Positions 20,352 through 32,150 of a stretch of DNA of 56,125 nucleotides are shown one piece after another. The notes under the pieces were generated by a model. That model saw only the letters and a program-made list of their open reading frames with translations. It did no database searches and was not told where the DNA came from. Both the position numbers and the translations under genes were made by a program. The DNA is taken from the NCBI GenBank assembly GCA_022925895.1, contig JAKSYS010000401.1, positions 1-56,125 of the forward strand. Direction: 5' to 3'. The first letter of the stretch is position 1; the number at the start of each line of letters is the position of its first letter. This stretch comes from Fragilaria crotonensis. Its lineage: Eukaryota; Bacillariophyta; Fragilariophyceae; Fragilariales; Fragilariaceae.

Positions 20352-22432
20352 ATGTGGTACATATGGAACGAATGCGACAAGTTTCGTAAGGTACCCTTTG
20401 GCTCATTTGTAATACTTGTCGATAGAATGGTTGACACCAAAACTCTGACAAAGTACAAATGTATTCTTGCTTCGTTCATGTCTTTTCTCCACAATCGTCC
20501 TGTTGGAGGTGAGTATCATCGGGATCATGTTCATGCAATGGAGGTGTTAGCTGCTATAACTCCGAATGATGTGCTGCGGTATATGAATTTGAAGACTTTG
20601 GGACAACAGAACCTGCGGGAGATGCGAATCCCATTTCAGCACGAGCAAACTCCTTGGCAATGGACAAGAAAGCAATCTCGTATTTCATGCCTAATCGCGA
20701 CATGTGGAGTGTGACAAGAACTGAAGGTAACCCTACCCGTAGTGCGCTCGTAAATGGTCTGATCAAGCGTGTCAAGAAGAAAGAGGCAAGGAAACAAGGG
20801 GTGGATTCGCAGACTCGACGGCCCATGCTTGGTCAGGAATTTGTTGTAATGCATGACCTTTTGAATCGTAATGTTTTGTCTGCAGGCCAGAGGGGTGAAG
20901 GTGCACATGATGTATTCTGGAAAAGGTATGGTATATCGGCGATGGTGAACTTCCAATTCCATTTGATAGCTCGAGTTGATGACTCAACTCAACTTGTACT
21001 GGAGCATATTCGAGTCCACGATGCGTTTCAAATGCATTGAAAACCAGATTGAACTGGTCCAAAAATGTGGACGATGAACGAGATGCACCATGGCAGATTG
21101 TGTTGGGGTCCCTGAATCCTGTATATTGTGTTTTGTGCTCACTCGCATTGTGGCTTGAATTAAATTTGAAGTTGAATCCGACAGCAATGAATTCTCCATA
21201 TGTTTTTGCATCAGCGATGACGTACGTGTTCCAGATGGAGGACTGAAGACAAAGGCAATGATACAATCTTTATTTACACGTATGTTCAGACGCCAGGAAT
21301 TCAAGGGGAGGAGAATGGTGACGGTGAATTGTCTATGCTGGGAGTCACAGCATTCGAAAGTATGCTGCGACATTTGCCCGACGATGTGGGGTCACTAAAG
21401 ACGAGAAAGATATCAGAGGTAGATGGAAAGGAACAGGTAGAGTATCCGATGTCTATGATGATGTTGAGCTTCCATTTCCCGATGCGAAGGTTGCTGAGAA
21501 GTTGTGTGGTGGCGGACCTTGCTTTTATGTGCCTGACGAGACACTTGACGCGACTATGATGAACACATTCGTTCTGAGTCGAGTCGTTCCAAATATCAGG
21601 AAGCGACTCCCAGAATCGGCGTGTCTTGTACTTGGTAAGGCGTTGTTGTGGTTGATTTGCTCTCCGCTTGCTGATGAGTACGTTCCGGGTGATTTCAAAC
21701 GTGACGTTCTTTCGGAATGGGAACATGTTCGCGGGCAGATGTTGATCCTGAAATGAATCCAATCAAGAAGATGGCGGTGACGGTGTCAGGCGATCACGGA
21801 GCAGTCTTCATTGATATGGTTGGGGCAATTGATGTGGATGGAGTAGCTGGACAGCCTGCGCTTGGGACGAATGTGACAATGCGAAATCAATTGTTGGGTA
21901 TGCAGTCGGGTTTGTTGTCCCTACGACAAGACAATGTGGAATTAAAGACAGCGGTCAATCGAATTCAATTGAATCTGGAGCGGTGTTTTGGCATTTTGAA
22001 TGGAAATGTGAGGCGAATTGCATTGCAACCTGCGAGGCGACGGACTGCTGGTGGGGAGAGAGGCGAGGGCGAAGCAGGAGCGGAGGAGGTGCCTGAAAGA
22101 GCTGCTGCGAACGACCTCGCAATGATGGCGACGCTGATGCCGACGCCCAGAAGTCTTCACGACCTCTGGCAAGAGTATCATCATGGAGTCGGTGGGAGGA
22201 AAGCAGCTAGACTGTTCTCCTACACTGAGCGAGGTCGCTCAAAGCATCGGTACAGCCGACGCAAGGTTGTGTGGGACTTGGTATCAAGATTGATTCGCAT
22301 GGGGATACTGCAGAGACCGCCATAGACAAGATTTATGCTGTCTATGGTGGTCAGACTTCAGTGACCAACATCATTAATGGGCTGAAGAGGGATAAGAAGG
22401 ATGGGACTCTGAATCCCAACTTTAGAATTTAG
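20352..22432 (+). mobile_element. Crypton-type tyrosine-recombinase DNA transposon (frameshifted ORF)
   Basis: A single protein of about 670 residues can be followed through several frames from 20352 or the ATG at 20427 to the TAG at 22430-22432. The recombinase core has the first catalytic Arg in FHLIARVDDSTQL (codon near 20972), a block LKTRLNWSKNV, SHSIRKYA (HxxR at 21346-21357) and RGRWK...SDVYDDVELP with the presumed nucleophile Tyr at 21454-21456. A coiled-coil-like stretch follows, then a C-terminal DNA-binding region (LWQEYHHGVGGRKAARLF, IDKIYAVYGGQTSVTNI) like the GCR1_C domain of Cryptons. Cryptons move as DNA through a circular form and have no RT. At least three frame breaks (near 20596, 21037 and 21238) are each explained by one missing base; further breaks lie near 21340 and 22320. 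Element ends are not visible. Confidence 0.85.
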
Positions 22433-22790
22433 CTCGCCGTAGTATGTTTTCTACTGTACTAGTACGATACGAAGCTTTTTCTTACCATTTATACGTACTG
22501 TCGTACGCCGGAATCCTCCATTTTAGCACGGCGACAGCACGGAGTTTTTTCTACTTGGTGAATATACGAAGCCCTACATGGTTGCTTTATTTGTTTCATG
22601 AATTTTAGGTACATCCGTAGTGTCGGGCACGGCAAATAATTTACTGGTACTGGCTAGTATAAGTTGGTCGTATGCTGACGTTGGCTTGGCCGAGGGGAGT
22701 TCCCTCGGCAGTAACTCCAGCTCCAACTCCCCGGAGGTTGGATGGTCCAGCCATTGAACTATCTCTTTTGCTCAGAGCTGTCAACCTCCA
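22433..22790. other. No supported gene
   Basis: Non-coding sequence between the Crypton stop and the end of the DIRS-like recombinase frame. A short inverted structure (GAGGGGAGTTCCCTC) lies near 22691-22706. Termini of both neighbouring elements may be here, but I could not define them. Confidence 0.45.
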
Positions 22791-24015
22791 TTAGTGGTGC
22801 AAGTGCATCCGATGAGCTTCCTTTCTCGATCCGTTCGCGAGCACAGTGCCCCCTTTTGATCTCGTTCGAGGGTCACCCGAGCTTGTCCTCCGTGAGTCCG
22901 TTGCGTCGAAGAAGGAGTCATTGTGTATCATGTCTCGGCTCAACTGGTTTGTCCATTCCAGGACTTGGGGTCGAATGTAATCGAGGAAAGCATCCGACGA
23001 CCATCGACCCAATATCATGATCTTTGCCACCGGGTGGTTCATCAAGAACAATCCCATGGCGGCTCCCGATCGTATTGACCTTGTTCCTATCTCGCCAGGC
23101 CCGTATCCGAAGGTTCCGGCTCCTCCTCCTTTCAGACACGTTGATCTCAGACTCCATCGGAGTTCGCCGCTTGTGATTTCCGCCGTAGTGCCGGTCATCT
23201 GCTGTGCCGAACTGATCGGCGTGTCCGGTCCTGAATTCGGCACTCTATCCAGGATCCTCCGAACAAGGGAGGCTAATCGCAGAACGGGGCACATGATGCT
23301 GTCTCCTGTTCGCTCCTGGGTTCTCCTATCCATCTTGAGACCATTTTTCTGATTTTCGAAGGTCACTGTTACCCTCCTTGCTCCTCGGAGCTCGTTTGAC
23401 GAGGAGTGGGGTATCTCTCGGTGTGCAGCGTCTCGGAAGATTACTCCTGCCTCGGAGTCTGACGGCCTTCGTTCGTCCTGGTGTTTCCGTCTTCGTTATT
23501 TCGCATGCCCTCATTGCGAAAAAATAAGCTGTGATCGCGACCTCGGCAATGACTGCCCCACGGGTGTCCTTCCCGGACTCCGTCCCTGCCCCCGCCTGTT
23601 CATACATCGCTCGTAACAGTTGAGGGGTCACGGCCTTTGCTTCCTTTTGGAGGGTCGACGTTGTCACAGGCCTTCAGCCAGGCTCGGACGAAGGGTTGCA
23701 AGTTCGGAGATCCTTGAGGTGCAGGGGCTGCTCCTGAAATTGATCCGAAACGCCGTAGCCAGGTTGCTTGTGGTTTTGCGCAGAGTACTTGCGACCACTG
23801 GTTCGCGACGATTGCCCGTAGGTCTGCCCCTGCGTCCCAAGTTGCTTGTCGGTAGAAGTCGAGGAAGGCCCTGATGAAGAGACTCCTTTCGTTGTCGGAT
23901 AACAGAGCGAGGCCGGGGTCAGCATCGTACCCGACGTGATGGCAGTAACCTTTCCACCTTCTCCACGTCCTGTCGAAGGATTCGTTGCTGCCCTCTTGCC
24001 TTGCGTCAAAGATGA
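22791..24015 (-). CDS. Tyrosine recombinase of DIRS-like element A (frameshifted)
   Basis: The N-terminal SAM-like region lies in the 24652-23600 frame (SNESFDRTWRRWKGYCHHVG). The next frame (23667-23326) has the first catalytic Arg in AYFFAMRACEITKTE. The last frame (23366-22791) has TRSIRSGAAMG and GRWSSDAFLDYIRPQV with the Tyr codon at 22977-22979. The enzyme would insert circular cDNA at the target. Three frames are needed. The residue at the usual His of HxxR is Arg here (codon 23079-23081, with catalytic Arg 23070-23072), which differs from HSLR in element B and HSIR in the Crypton. Confidence 0.85.
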
Positions 24016-27000
24016 CTCTGCGATTCGCAGCACTTGCGTAGTCCAGGATAGCATCTCTTCCGGCAGTTGGGAGATGACGAAGTTCGCCGGTACCTGTGAT
24101 GGGTACGAGGCAAGAAATCGAATTGTTAGCTCGTCGTTTGCTGGCATGTCTGCGGCTATTGGATGTCTCTTCCCCCTCAAGGCTTCCCCGGCGAAGGAGA
24201 GCAGGTCGGCTACAATGTTGAGATCGCCTTTCAGATGCTGTGAAGCCAGACAGCACCGAAAGTCGATCAACAGAGTCGCTATCTTCCTCGCGACTAGCAA
24301 GTGGGCGCTCTGGTCGTCCCCTCTCGTGTCCAATCGGGATGAGTAGTGGAGCCATCCTATTGCTGATGTGTTGTCGCCGATTGCCAGGATGCGATGCTCG
24401 CCTCCCTCCGATTCGAGACAGGCAAGCCAGATGTTTATGGCCATTCCGATGAACTCGAGAAGGTTGTTGATTCCCTTGTGCCCGAAGATTGGGCTCGAAC
24501 TCGGGATCCGTAATCGCCAGGCCCTTCCAGACAGGCTGTACCCTCCGAGGCCGTATGGACAGGCATCGGACCAGCAGAGTTTGTCCGGCTCCCGGGTGGT
24601 CAGGAGGTTCATGGATACGCCCTTGTTGGCGTGGGTGAGGAACCCTTCCCACAGCAGGAGGTCTGACAGGGCCTCGGTCCCGACTTTCCTCCCGCCCCTG
24701 CCCTTCCCCCTCGGTCCTGACTCGAGTCCTGCTCGAATCCTGCTCATGAAGTGGCGAGCGTTCGGTATGATGTAAGCTGTGTGGTTCAGCCTACCTACCA
24801 GGGTCTCGAGCTCTTTCGCGGGGCACTGCTTCGACGCACGAAGACGCCTGAGGTCTCCCGACCAGGCGAGGTACTTGTCGTCCGGGAGGGATATCTCCAG
24901 AAGCCGAGTATTGATCCTCCACCCTAGGACTATCTGGATTTCCTCCGGCCGGCCCTCCGCTATGAGCTTTGGGATGGAGAGGATCGGTCTGCGTGGGATA
25001 GGCTCCTCAGTGTCGCCCGCGTGTGGGCGACTGGTGAGGTGCATCGCCAAGGGGACAATGTTGGGTTGTCTTCGGCAGTTCTCGGGGGTGTCCAGGAATA
25101 CATTGATCAAGTCGTCAATGAATCCGTCCACCCTTCCTCCTGCCTTGGTTGGTGGGATGCTCACTGCCATTCTCCGGGCTTGTACGATGGGGATGTCTGC
25201 CGATAGGCGTCGGGGTTCCGGCGTCCGTGGCTGTGCTGGGCTCCGGACTTCGTCAGGGTTCCAGTCATCGCACTGCCCTATCTCGTTCGCCAGGTCGGTC
25301 ACCAACTCCGAGAACATGCACCAGGTTGGTGGGTTTGGTGATCCACCGAAGGTGAGACGAAGAGAAAGGAAGGCAGTTTCTCCGTTGATTGCGATGGTTT
25401 GGGTCGCCGCCTCTGCGCTGTGGGCTATTCGCCTATACGCATCACTGTAATCGTACTTGCTGATAAGAATCAGCAAGGTCGGGTTCTGGGACCGCAGGGA
25501 CACAATGAAGTGGACTATCCGCGGGAAGCACCACCCGTACACCATCTCCACGTACGCCGACATGTTGACCCGCGCGTTGATCGAGGTCGGCTCGGGTTCG
25601 ATTGGTGGAGAAGCTCAGGTCCTGCGTTAACCTATACTTGATCTTCCGCTCGCCGTCGTGGTCGATAGACCATTGTTGGACCAACCCTAGGGGTTGCACC
25701 ATTGCTCCTGGGATCAACGTGACCACCGAGATGGGCAGAGGTATTGTAAATCCGTGGGCGACGTCCTTGGCTAGGAGTTCTCTCACTCGCTCCCGTTCCA
25801 GCTGCGCTGACTTGTGGTTTCCCCGGGCAAGCATGGCTGCCACCTCTTCTCTCTTTTCTTCGGAGCTTAAGTCCCTGACAAATACGTAGTGCATCCCTTC
25901 GCTTAGGAGGCTCGCAAGTCGAGGGAAGTGGGGGTGCCTTCCAATCAGGGTCCGGAGCTGTCCCACCGGGCGGAACTCCGACCCGAACCCAAGCGTGGAG
26001 GAGCTGTTGTCCCGGATCAACCTTCCCAAGTCAAAGTCCAGCGCTCTCAGCACACTTGCGTTGTGTTCGGAAGCCTCTTCTGAGAGCTCGAACCGGACTG
26101 GGGGCTTCGTTGGCGCTATCGAGGGATCAGCGCATATTTTCTTGATCGCCGCCAGGAACCAGTCCGGTGGCTCGAAATCGTCGCAGGGACCCACGACTGG
26201 AGTTGGGAAGAACAGAGATGCATCCCCCGGGAGGTGGCTTTCTCTGCGCTGGCGAACATCACTTGGGGACTCACCTATTGCTTCCCGGTCCGATTCGTTG
26301 GCCTCCTTGAGTCGTTTGGCATTACGTTCGTCGCCTCGAGAGGGGCACACGCCGGGGTGTTTGCCACTGCCTGGCTTTCCAGGGTATAGGCCGTTTGCGC
26401 TGGGCCGTCGTGCTGTGCTGGGTGCCGACACACTCAGGAGGGACCTTACCAGTTCCGCGGCGCTCACCCTCTCGATCCGGCTACTGCCCCCTACCGGCTG
26501 GGGGGATTCACCCCGCGACATCCGCGGGTCCCCCCCGGTGGCGTCGGATGACTCCAGTAACGCTTCGTACCTCAGTCGGGCGCGCCGGGCCTCCAATGCG
26601 TCGGCTCTGAACCTGCCCTCCGAGGTCGGGTCCTCCTGGTGGCGGTCCCTCCCCGCCCCCACAGGAGGGGTGGCGCTAGTAGCTGTTGTCACCCGGTTTC
26701 CGGTTATGCCCTCGGGTTCCCCACGACCGACGTTCATAGTCGTGGTCGGTCGGGGGAGGTCGTCCTCTTGTGTTGTGTTCCGGCCTTCCGGGTCGGTGTG
26801 TCCCCCGGGCACGACTTTCCTCGATCCTGGCCTCGTGTGTGACGAGTCCCGGCTCGTCGAGGCTAATCCTGCTGATTCCGTGGTGTCGTTGAGACCGTAC
26901 TGGCCCTGGGTAGTCGATGGAGCGCGCAGGGCCGTACTGGCCCTTGCCGGACTTAGCGTTGCCTTACTGGCTGGTCCGGTTCCCGACGTCATAATAGTTT

Positions 27001-27229
27001 CCGTACCGGAATCTGTCAGGCTGTTCGCTCCTCCCCATGTCGTAGGAGTTCCCATACTAGTCCTCCCAACTTTACGTTCCCTCACCTCCGTACTGGAGTG
27101 TGGGTCGTGACGCCTCCCTTCCTGTTGTTTCCTGGCGGATTCCGTTCTGGGATCTGGGCCGTGTCGTCCCCCTCCCTTCATTCCTCGTTCTCGTTTTCCT
27201 TCCCCCATCCCTTGTTCCCTTCGAGCCAT
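23980..27229 (-). CDS. Reverse transcriptase-RNase H of DIRS-like element A
   Basis: The first frame (27229-25442) opens with a 500-residue Arg/Gly/Ser/Thr-rich linker and reaches the RT fingers (KYRLTQDLSFS). The second (25563-23674) continues with KYDYSDAYRRIAHS, FGGSPNPPTWCMFSE and the FIDDL catalytic motif near 25111-25122. RNase H follows with SDACPYGLGG, NNLLEFIGMAI, IGDNTSAIGWLH and GDLNIVADLLS, giving the D-E-D-D set. A frame change near 25590 breaks RT between motifs. The final part of the second frame reads into the recombinase, so RT, RNase H and recombinase were probably one polyprotein. Confidence 0.87.
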
Positions 27230-27339
27230 TGAATGATCTGTCCTGAGGGAGCGGGGGTGGGGGTGGGCGGCGAGGGTGGTCGGCGTGAGAAGGTGGGGCC
27301 ATCAGTCGTGAAGGGGGCGGACGCCGATGGCCGACGCCT

Positions 27340-29458
27340 TCAGGCGCCGTACACGGCCTTAAAGCGAGCGGTGGCCGTCGCTCGAGCGGTCTCGGACATG
27401 GCGCTGGATGTGATGTGGGCGAGGGAGCAGCCTTGTTGGCATACGCCCGTCGACTGGAAGCGCACGCACATGGGAGCCCTCTGGGCTTTGTTGAGTCGCT
27501 TGGGGATTCGGGTGTCCAGGAGTACTGGCCACCCTTTGAGGCCTGGCATTTTGGTGCCGAACAGGTCGAGAAAGTCCACTCCAGAGGGCAGGGTCCAGTC
27601 TGTCACGGGCTCCTTGTTAGGGTGGTTGACGGACGAGTTCGAAGATTCGGTGTGGTTGGCGGTCGCCGTCGCCGTTTTCTTCTTCTTTGTCACTTTCTCT
27701 GGCGTTCCGATCCCCACCGCGACTCGTTTGGTTTTGTCGGCTGATGGCGTTGGGTGACTCAGCGCTGCGGGGAGGACGACATTGAGACCTTGACCGTCTT
27801 CGAGGCGCTCAATTAGTTCCTCGGCTTTGTTAACAAGGTACCGGGATTGACCGTCGGCGGCGATGTCGTCCCAACGTGTGACCTTGTTGAAGAAGGTCTG
27901 AAGGTTCCGGTCCAGTGAGTAGCAGAACTTTGCTCCGAAATCTTTTTCTGACTTGAAACGGTCGTTCAGGATGGTTGTCATCCGCGCCCAGCGGCTCGCA
28001 TCCAGCACGTAGGCGAGTCCCTTTCCCGCAATGGTCCCATCGCACGTTAGGAGTTCGAGCGTGTCGTGCGCCGTTTGGAGTTGTACTCGAAGGTCATGCG
28101 GAGTGTTTGGGGTATAGAACCCTTGCCTCATGTAGAATTCCAGGGTTGCTTCGTCGACCTCCATTCCAAGGTACTCTCGGAGAAGTTCGTTTCCACCTTT
28201 CCCTCCTTTTGTGCCGAGATCCACCGTTTTGGGGTGGAACATGAAGATGGTGAACCCGCCGGGGTTTGCGCGATTGGGGTCCTGCGATAGGAATCCGTTC
28301 GAGAGCATTCGGTGAAATCCTCCTACTGAGAAAGTCCCTTCCCAGTCCCGCATCTCTGACTGGATCAGGTTGAGTGCCTTTTGGGGCGTTGTGCTCGTGG
28401 TGAGGTTCCGCATGAACTCTGTCATAGCTGGCTCGACGTTCATCCGTCGGGTGCAGAGTGATGTGAACAAACCTCTCTGCGTCGGTCCCATCGTCTTGAG
28501 GATGGATTTCTCGGATTCCTTCTTTCTGCGGTCTTCTTCCGTTCCCTCGTGGAACCGACTGAGAAGGGCAACCATGCTCTGGGATGACGCCGCCATCATC
28601 TGCATGCTGGCACTACCCTCCCCAGGCGTTGTCGGGTCTTGGGTTTCGCCCTCGGAGGGGTTTGTTGTTCCAGTTATGATTCTCCCCCTAACTCCCCTGA
28701 TCAGATGGTTCATCATGGTGTTCTCGGGAACGTCTTCCAATCGGACCTCCGCCAGGATCCCTTGTTCGGACGCCCACAAGAATGCCAATGTGTCCTCCAG
28801 GCCCTCCGCTTCGGCTTCGCGTTCAATACTGATCTCATCGTCGTCTGCCGCCGCGGCCTGAAAGGCTTCTATGATTTTGAACGCCAGATCCTTGGCCGAC
28901 ACCACTTTTGCTCCTCCGACTTCTTCGAAAGTGCTGGCTGTGATTAGGCAGTGGTTAGGGATATGCGTCAATATTGTGTTGTCGGCGGCCTCGAGGTTCG
29001 TAAATTCTTCTGGTGATTCGGCGGCCATCATGTTATCCAGTCGCGGGACTCTCCACGCTCGGGCGGGACCATCATCTCCCAGCTCCACGGGTTCCAATGC
29101 TGCTGGTGCGACCATGTCGTCTCGATTGACCGTCTTGAACGAGGTGGTGTCCCCGAGGTTTCCGTGCGCGAACGCGAGTACGAACCCGTCCTCCGTGTTG
29201 CATGCAAAGCCATGGTGGAGGATCTGCATTGTTCCTCTCTCCCGGGGACCATCAGCATATTTCCGTAGTCACTCCCTGTGATAGTCTCGGTTAGTTTGGT
29301 GACGTTGCTGAGGTGGCTTTCTGTCCTCCTTGCCATTGCTGCAAAGTTCGTTTCGAAAAGAGTCTGGAACGGGCCCCTATCGGTCCGATTTGGGCGTAAA
29401 AGTCCGTCCACTTGGTAGGTGCAGGGTTATCCCCTGCGAAGCTGACAATGGGAGCCAT
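27340..29458 (-). CDS. Gag-like protein of DIRS-like element A
   Basis: The best start is ATG at 29458 (MAPIVSFAGDNPAPTKWTDF). The reading then passes through the frame containing FQTLFETNFAAMARRTESHL and enters the 629-codon frame at about 29229, so two one-base breaks lie near the start. The main frame is helical and acidic and ends with a CCCH-type finger (C-x8-C-x3-C-x3-H; MCVRFQSTGVCQQGCSLAH) about 30 residues before the stop. It would coat element RNA. No known Gag family is recognised by motif; the call rests on position upstream of RT and on the RNA-binding finger, a layout shared with element B. Confidence 0.72.
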
Positions 29459-30170
29459 TGAATAAATTTAAACGATTAGTACGCTATTGACTTAGAAGCT
29501 GGGTTGGAAAGGGCACAATCGATTCAAGTTGATGGATCGATGTGTGCAAAGTTTCCCACTCCAGCTTAGATCGGCGATTTCACGTTTGGGTTCCGTTCAA
29601 CCGTGACTCCGGTTGTCTCCTTATCCGGTACGAATTGTATTCATGCAAATAGCCGATAGTCCCGACCGTTGCGCCCATGTAATTGGGCTACTGTCGTGAT
29701 CCTGGTTTAGTAGCGCTGGAGGCACAGTACCGTGCTCTCATACCAGACCATGTAATCATGTACCAGTACGATTCAATAATGTTCCGGATCATTTTTGTAA
29801 AATGAATCTGCCCTTGACTCGCACAAAGCTCTCTCTGTTAACTTTTTTAAGAGTGTATTCCTATTAATTGTGCATTGTTCATTAAGATTTAAAACATTGA
29901 GAACTACTCTAGTAGGTTGTGAGTATACTACAGCACACGTTTGAGAACGCAAACAGTTCCTATTCTTGACCTTCTCGTTGTTGTATTAACGTTTCGTCTC
30001 GCGTGCACGGACGACTCGAGAATACGAGTGGTTCATTGCTTGGCATACTATCTTGTAGGAGAGCTACCGGTATTCTGTCGGAGTTGATCTGACTTGACGG
30101 TCTTGGAGACCAATCGCATCAACGCTTCAACTCACATGCACTCTCTTTCTATTCCAGTAATGCTTAAAAC
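29459..30170. other. No supported gene
   Basis: AT-rich non-coding stretch between DIRS-like element A and LRR copy 3. It should hold the promoter of LRR copy 3 and the upstream end of the DIRS-like element. No clear TATA element or inverted terminal repeat was identified. Confidence 0.45.
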
Positions 30171-32150
30171 TTGTTTCGGATGGAGAATCGTGGCAGTGCC
30201 GATAACGTTGACGACGTTGCGAAGGATTCTTCACGTGCTGGAGGAATCCAGGAGAGTGACTTTGCTGAAGAATTCTCATCGGATTTGCCAAGCACGGCCA
30301 TGCTGTCGTCGGCACCTTCTGGTTCCTCTCCCTACGCTTCGTTATCGTCGCCATCCGCAGCAAAGGTTGATGATCGTGACGTTGCTCATGGTGCTGGTCG
30401 TGTCGGTGATACCAAGAAATTGGAACATGCACCACCGACTGACCCAAGAATGCAATTACCCGCCGCCGGGTTTGGAATGGTAGACTCGATGGGAAGACCT
30501 CCAGTTGTTTATGCAAGCAATTCCGACGTTGGTCCTGGAGCATTTCCAGTACGATCAGGTCGGAACACTGCAACACGTCGGACAGTCAGGTCTCCAATTC
30601 GTTCGTATGATTCCCCTAGAGAGTTTACGAATGAAGAATCCAAACAGGATGATGGAGTGCGGAACTCCGCAGTTGCTGGAATTGGTGTGTATGCTGTGGA
30701 AGCACAACGGGTACCAGACGGAAGCGAGGATGGAACGGTGTTGGTGGCCGAGGCCCAATACGTCAGAACGAAATGGTATCAACGTCGTTGGATTTTTGTG
30801 GGTCTTGCCTTGCTTGCGTGCGGTTTTGCCGCTGCGGTGGTAGTGATGGTTGTACTTTTAGTTCGACAACCATCTGCGGCTGCCAGTTCTTCATTGACGC
30901 CCCCTCCCACCGTCCAAACAACAGGCGCGCCCTCCATTCCGGAACTAACTGCTAGTCCAGTTCCCACTCCCACTGTATCCCCAACTCGTGATGAAGATAG
31001 CATTGAGGAAATTCTCTCGATTCGCTTCGGTAATTCCTCAACCGATCAACAATCCCCTCAATCAAAAGCTCGAGCTTGGATGAAGAACAACGACACATGG
31101 GTATTGAATGCCGACATCAGTGCCACGATGGAGATCGAAGAAAGGTACATCCTGGTTGTGTTGTATTTCGCCATGCAAGGTAGTGCCTGGTTCAATCAAT
31201 CGGACTTCCTTTCTTCGAAACATCATTGCTTGTGGAATACCAGCGCCCCAGCTGCTGGTTTCCTTGGAATCACTTGCGATGCTTTGAAGCAGGTAATCCG
31301 GTTGGATCTGATGAGGAACGGCCTGAACGGGACGATTCCTAGTGAAATCAGATTCTTGACAAAACTAGAGGGATTAAATCTCACAGGCAACAACATTTCA
31401 GGCAATCTCCCTTCGTCGCTTGATCAACTAACAAAGCTGCAAGGTGTTGATTGTAGTCACAATAATTTATTCGGGACGATACCTCCGGAGCTCTTCCAGA
31501 TCTCAACACTCCAAGTTGTTAAGCTTGGTAACAATTCACTAAACGGAACCCTACCTGATTTCGATGACAAGAAGGGAAATGTTTCGGATGTCTTCGCGAA
31601 TAATTCGCTGGCGGGAACACCCTCGGAGGGACTCGGTAATCGGAACAAGTCGCGTTCTGGGACGATTCCCAAGTCCATAGGCTCACACAAAGCGTTGGTG
31701 ACCTTGATTCTTGACAACAATGAGCTCAAGGGCAGTCTCCCTTCAAGCCTAGGGAGCCTAAGCAAAATGGAAGTGTTCTCCGCCAACAATAATGAATTAA
31801 GTGGCACAATACCGACAGAAATGGGACGCCTTACGAACTTGACGAGATTGGAATTGATGTCCAACGAATTATATGGTGAAATCCCGTCGGAGCTAGGCCT
31901 CCTCGGTGAGCTCAAGATTCTGAATTTGGCTGATAATAAATTCAATGGAACAGTTCCAACTCAGCTTGGCGATTTGTCTCGATTGCAGACCGTCCATCTC
32001 GAAAATAATTCATTGGGTGGCGACATGGAGAGCTTTTGCAAGAATAAGGCTTCGTTTTTGGGGGCAGACTGTGATGGTGAAATTACATGCACATGCTGCA
32101 CTTATTGCTGTAACGCTTCGGACGTGTGCACAAATCTGTCTCCGGCATAG
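30171..32150 (+). CDS. LRR transmembrane receptor-like protein, 659 aa (LRR copy 3)
   Basis: The protein is a type II-like single-pass form: cytosolic region of about 203 residues (Ser/Gly/Asp-rich), membrane segment at about 205-230 (WIFVGLALLACGFAAAVVVMVVLLV), Pro/Thr linker, Cys-paired cap, about ten LRRs and the Cys cluster CTCCTYCC. Translation may start at 30171 (MFRM) or 30180 (MENRG). From the PTVSPTRDED linker onward it is nearly identical to LRR copy 1, but its cytosolic and membrane parts are unrelated to copy 1. This suggests segment shuffling or gene conversion of the ectodomain. One LRR is shortened relative to copy 1 (LSSPGLVDLG missing). Function unknown. Confidence 0.9.
   Translation: MFRMENRGSADNVDDVAKDSSRAGGIQESDFAEEFSSDLPSTAMLSSAPSGSSPYASLSSPSAAKVDDRDVAHGAGRVGDTKKLEHAPPTDPRMQLPAAGFGMVDSMGRPPVVYASNSDVGPGAFPVRSGRNTATRRTVRSPIRSYDSPREFTNEESKQDDGVRNSAVAGIGVYAVEAQRVPDGSEDGTVLVAEAQYVRTKWYQRRWIFVGLALLACGFAAAVVVMVVLLVRQPSAAASSSLTPPPTVQTTGAPSIPELTASPVPTPTVSPTRDEDSIEEILSIRFGNSSTDQQSPQSKARAWMKNNDTWVLNADISATMEIEERYILVVLYFAMQGSAWFNQSDFLSSKHHCLWNTSAPAAGFLGITCDALKQVIRLDLMRNGLNGTIPSEIRFLTKLEGLNLTGNNISGNLPSSLDQLTKLQGVDCSHNNLFGTIPPELFQISTLQVVKLGNNSLNGTLPDFDDKKGNVSDVFANNSLAGTPSEGLGNRNKSRSGTIPKSIGSHKALVTLILDNNELKGSLPSSLGSLSKMEVFSANNNELSGTIPTEMGRLTNLTRLELMSNELYGEIPSELGLLGELKILNLADNKFNGTVPTQLGDLSRLQTVHLENNSLGGDMESFCKNKASFLGADCDGEITCTCCTYCCNASDVCTNLSPA

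Larger units (their letters stand above)
22791..29458 (-). mobile_element. DIRS-like retrotransposon A (coding extent)
   Basis: In minus-strand order it encodes Gag with a CCCH finger, a long basic linker, RT, RNase H and a tyrosine recombinase, the defining DIRS content with no integrase or protease. Limits given are those of the coding sequence. I could not see the inverted terminal repeats and internal complementary region expected of DIRS elements. Several one-base frame changes interrupt the ORFs. The sequence is more GC-rich than its surroundings, especially at 25000-28000, which sets it apart from DIRS-like element B and the host genes. Confidence 0.88.

Noticed and set aside
25995-27110. 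371-codon plus-strand ORF
   Set aside because: It lies antisense to the linker and RT start of DIRS-like element A and has only low-complexity Ser/Arg/Pro sequence. GC-rich coding DNA often leaves such open antisense frames.
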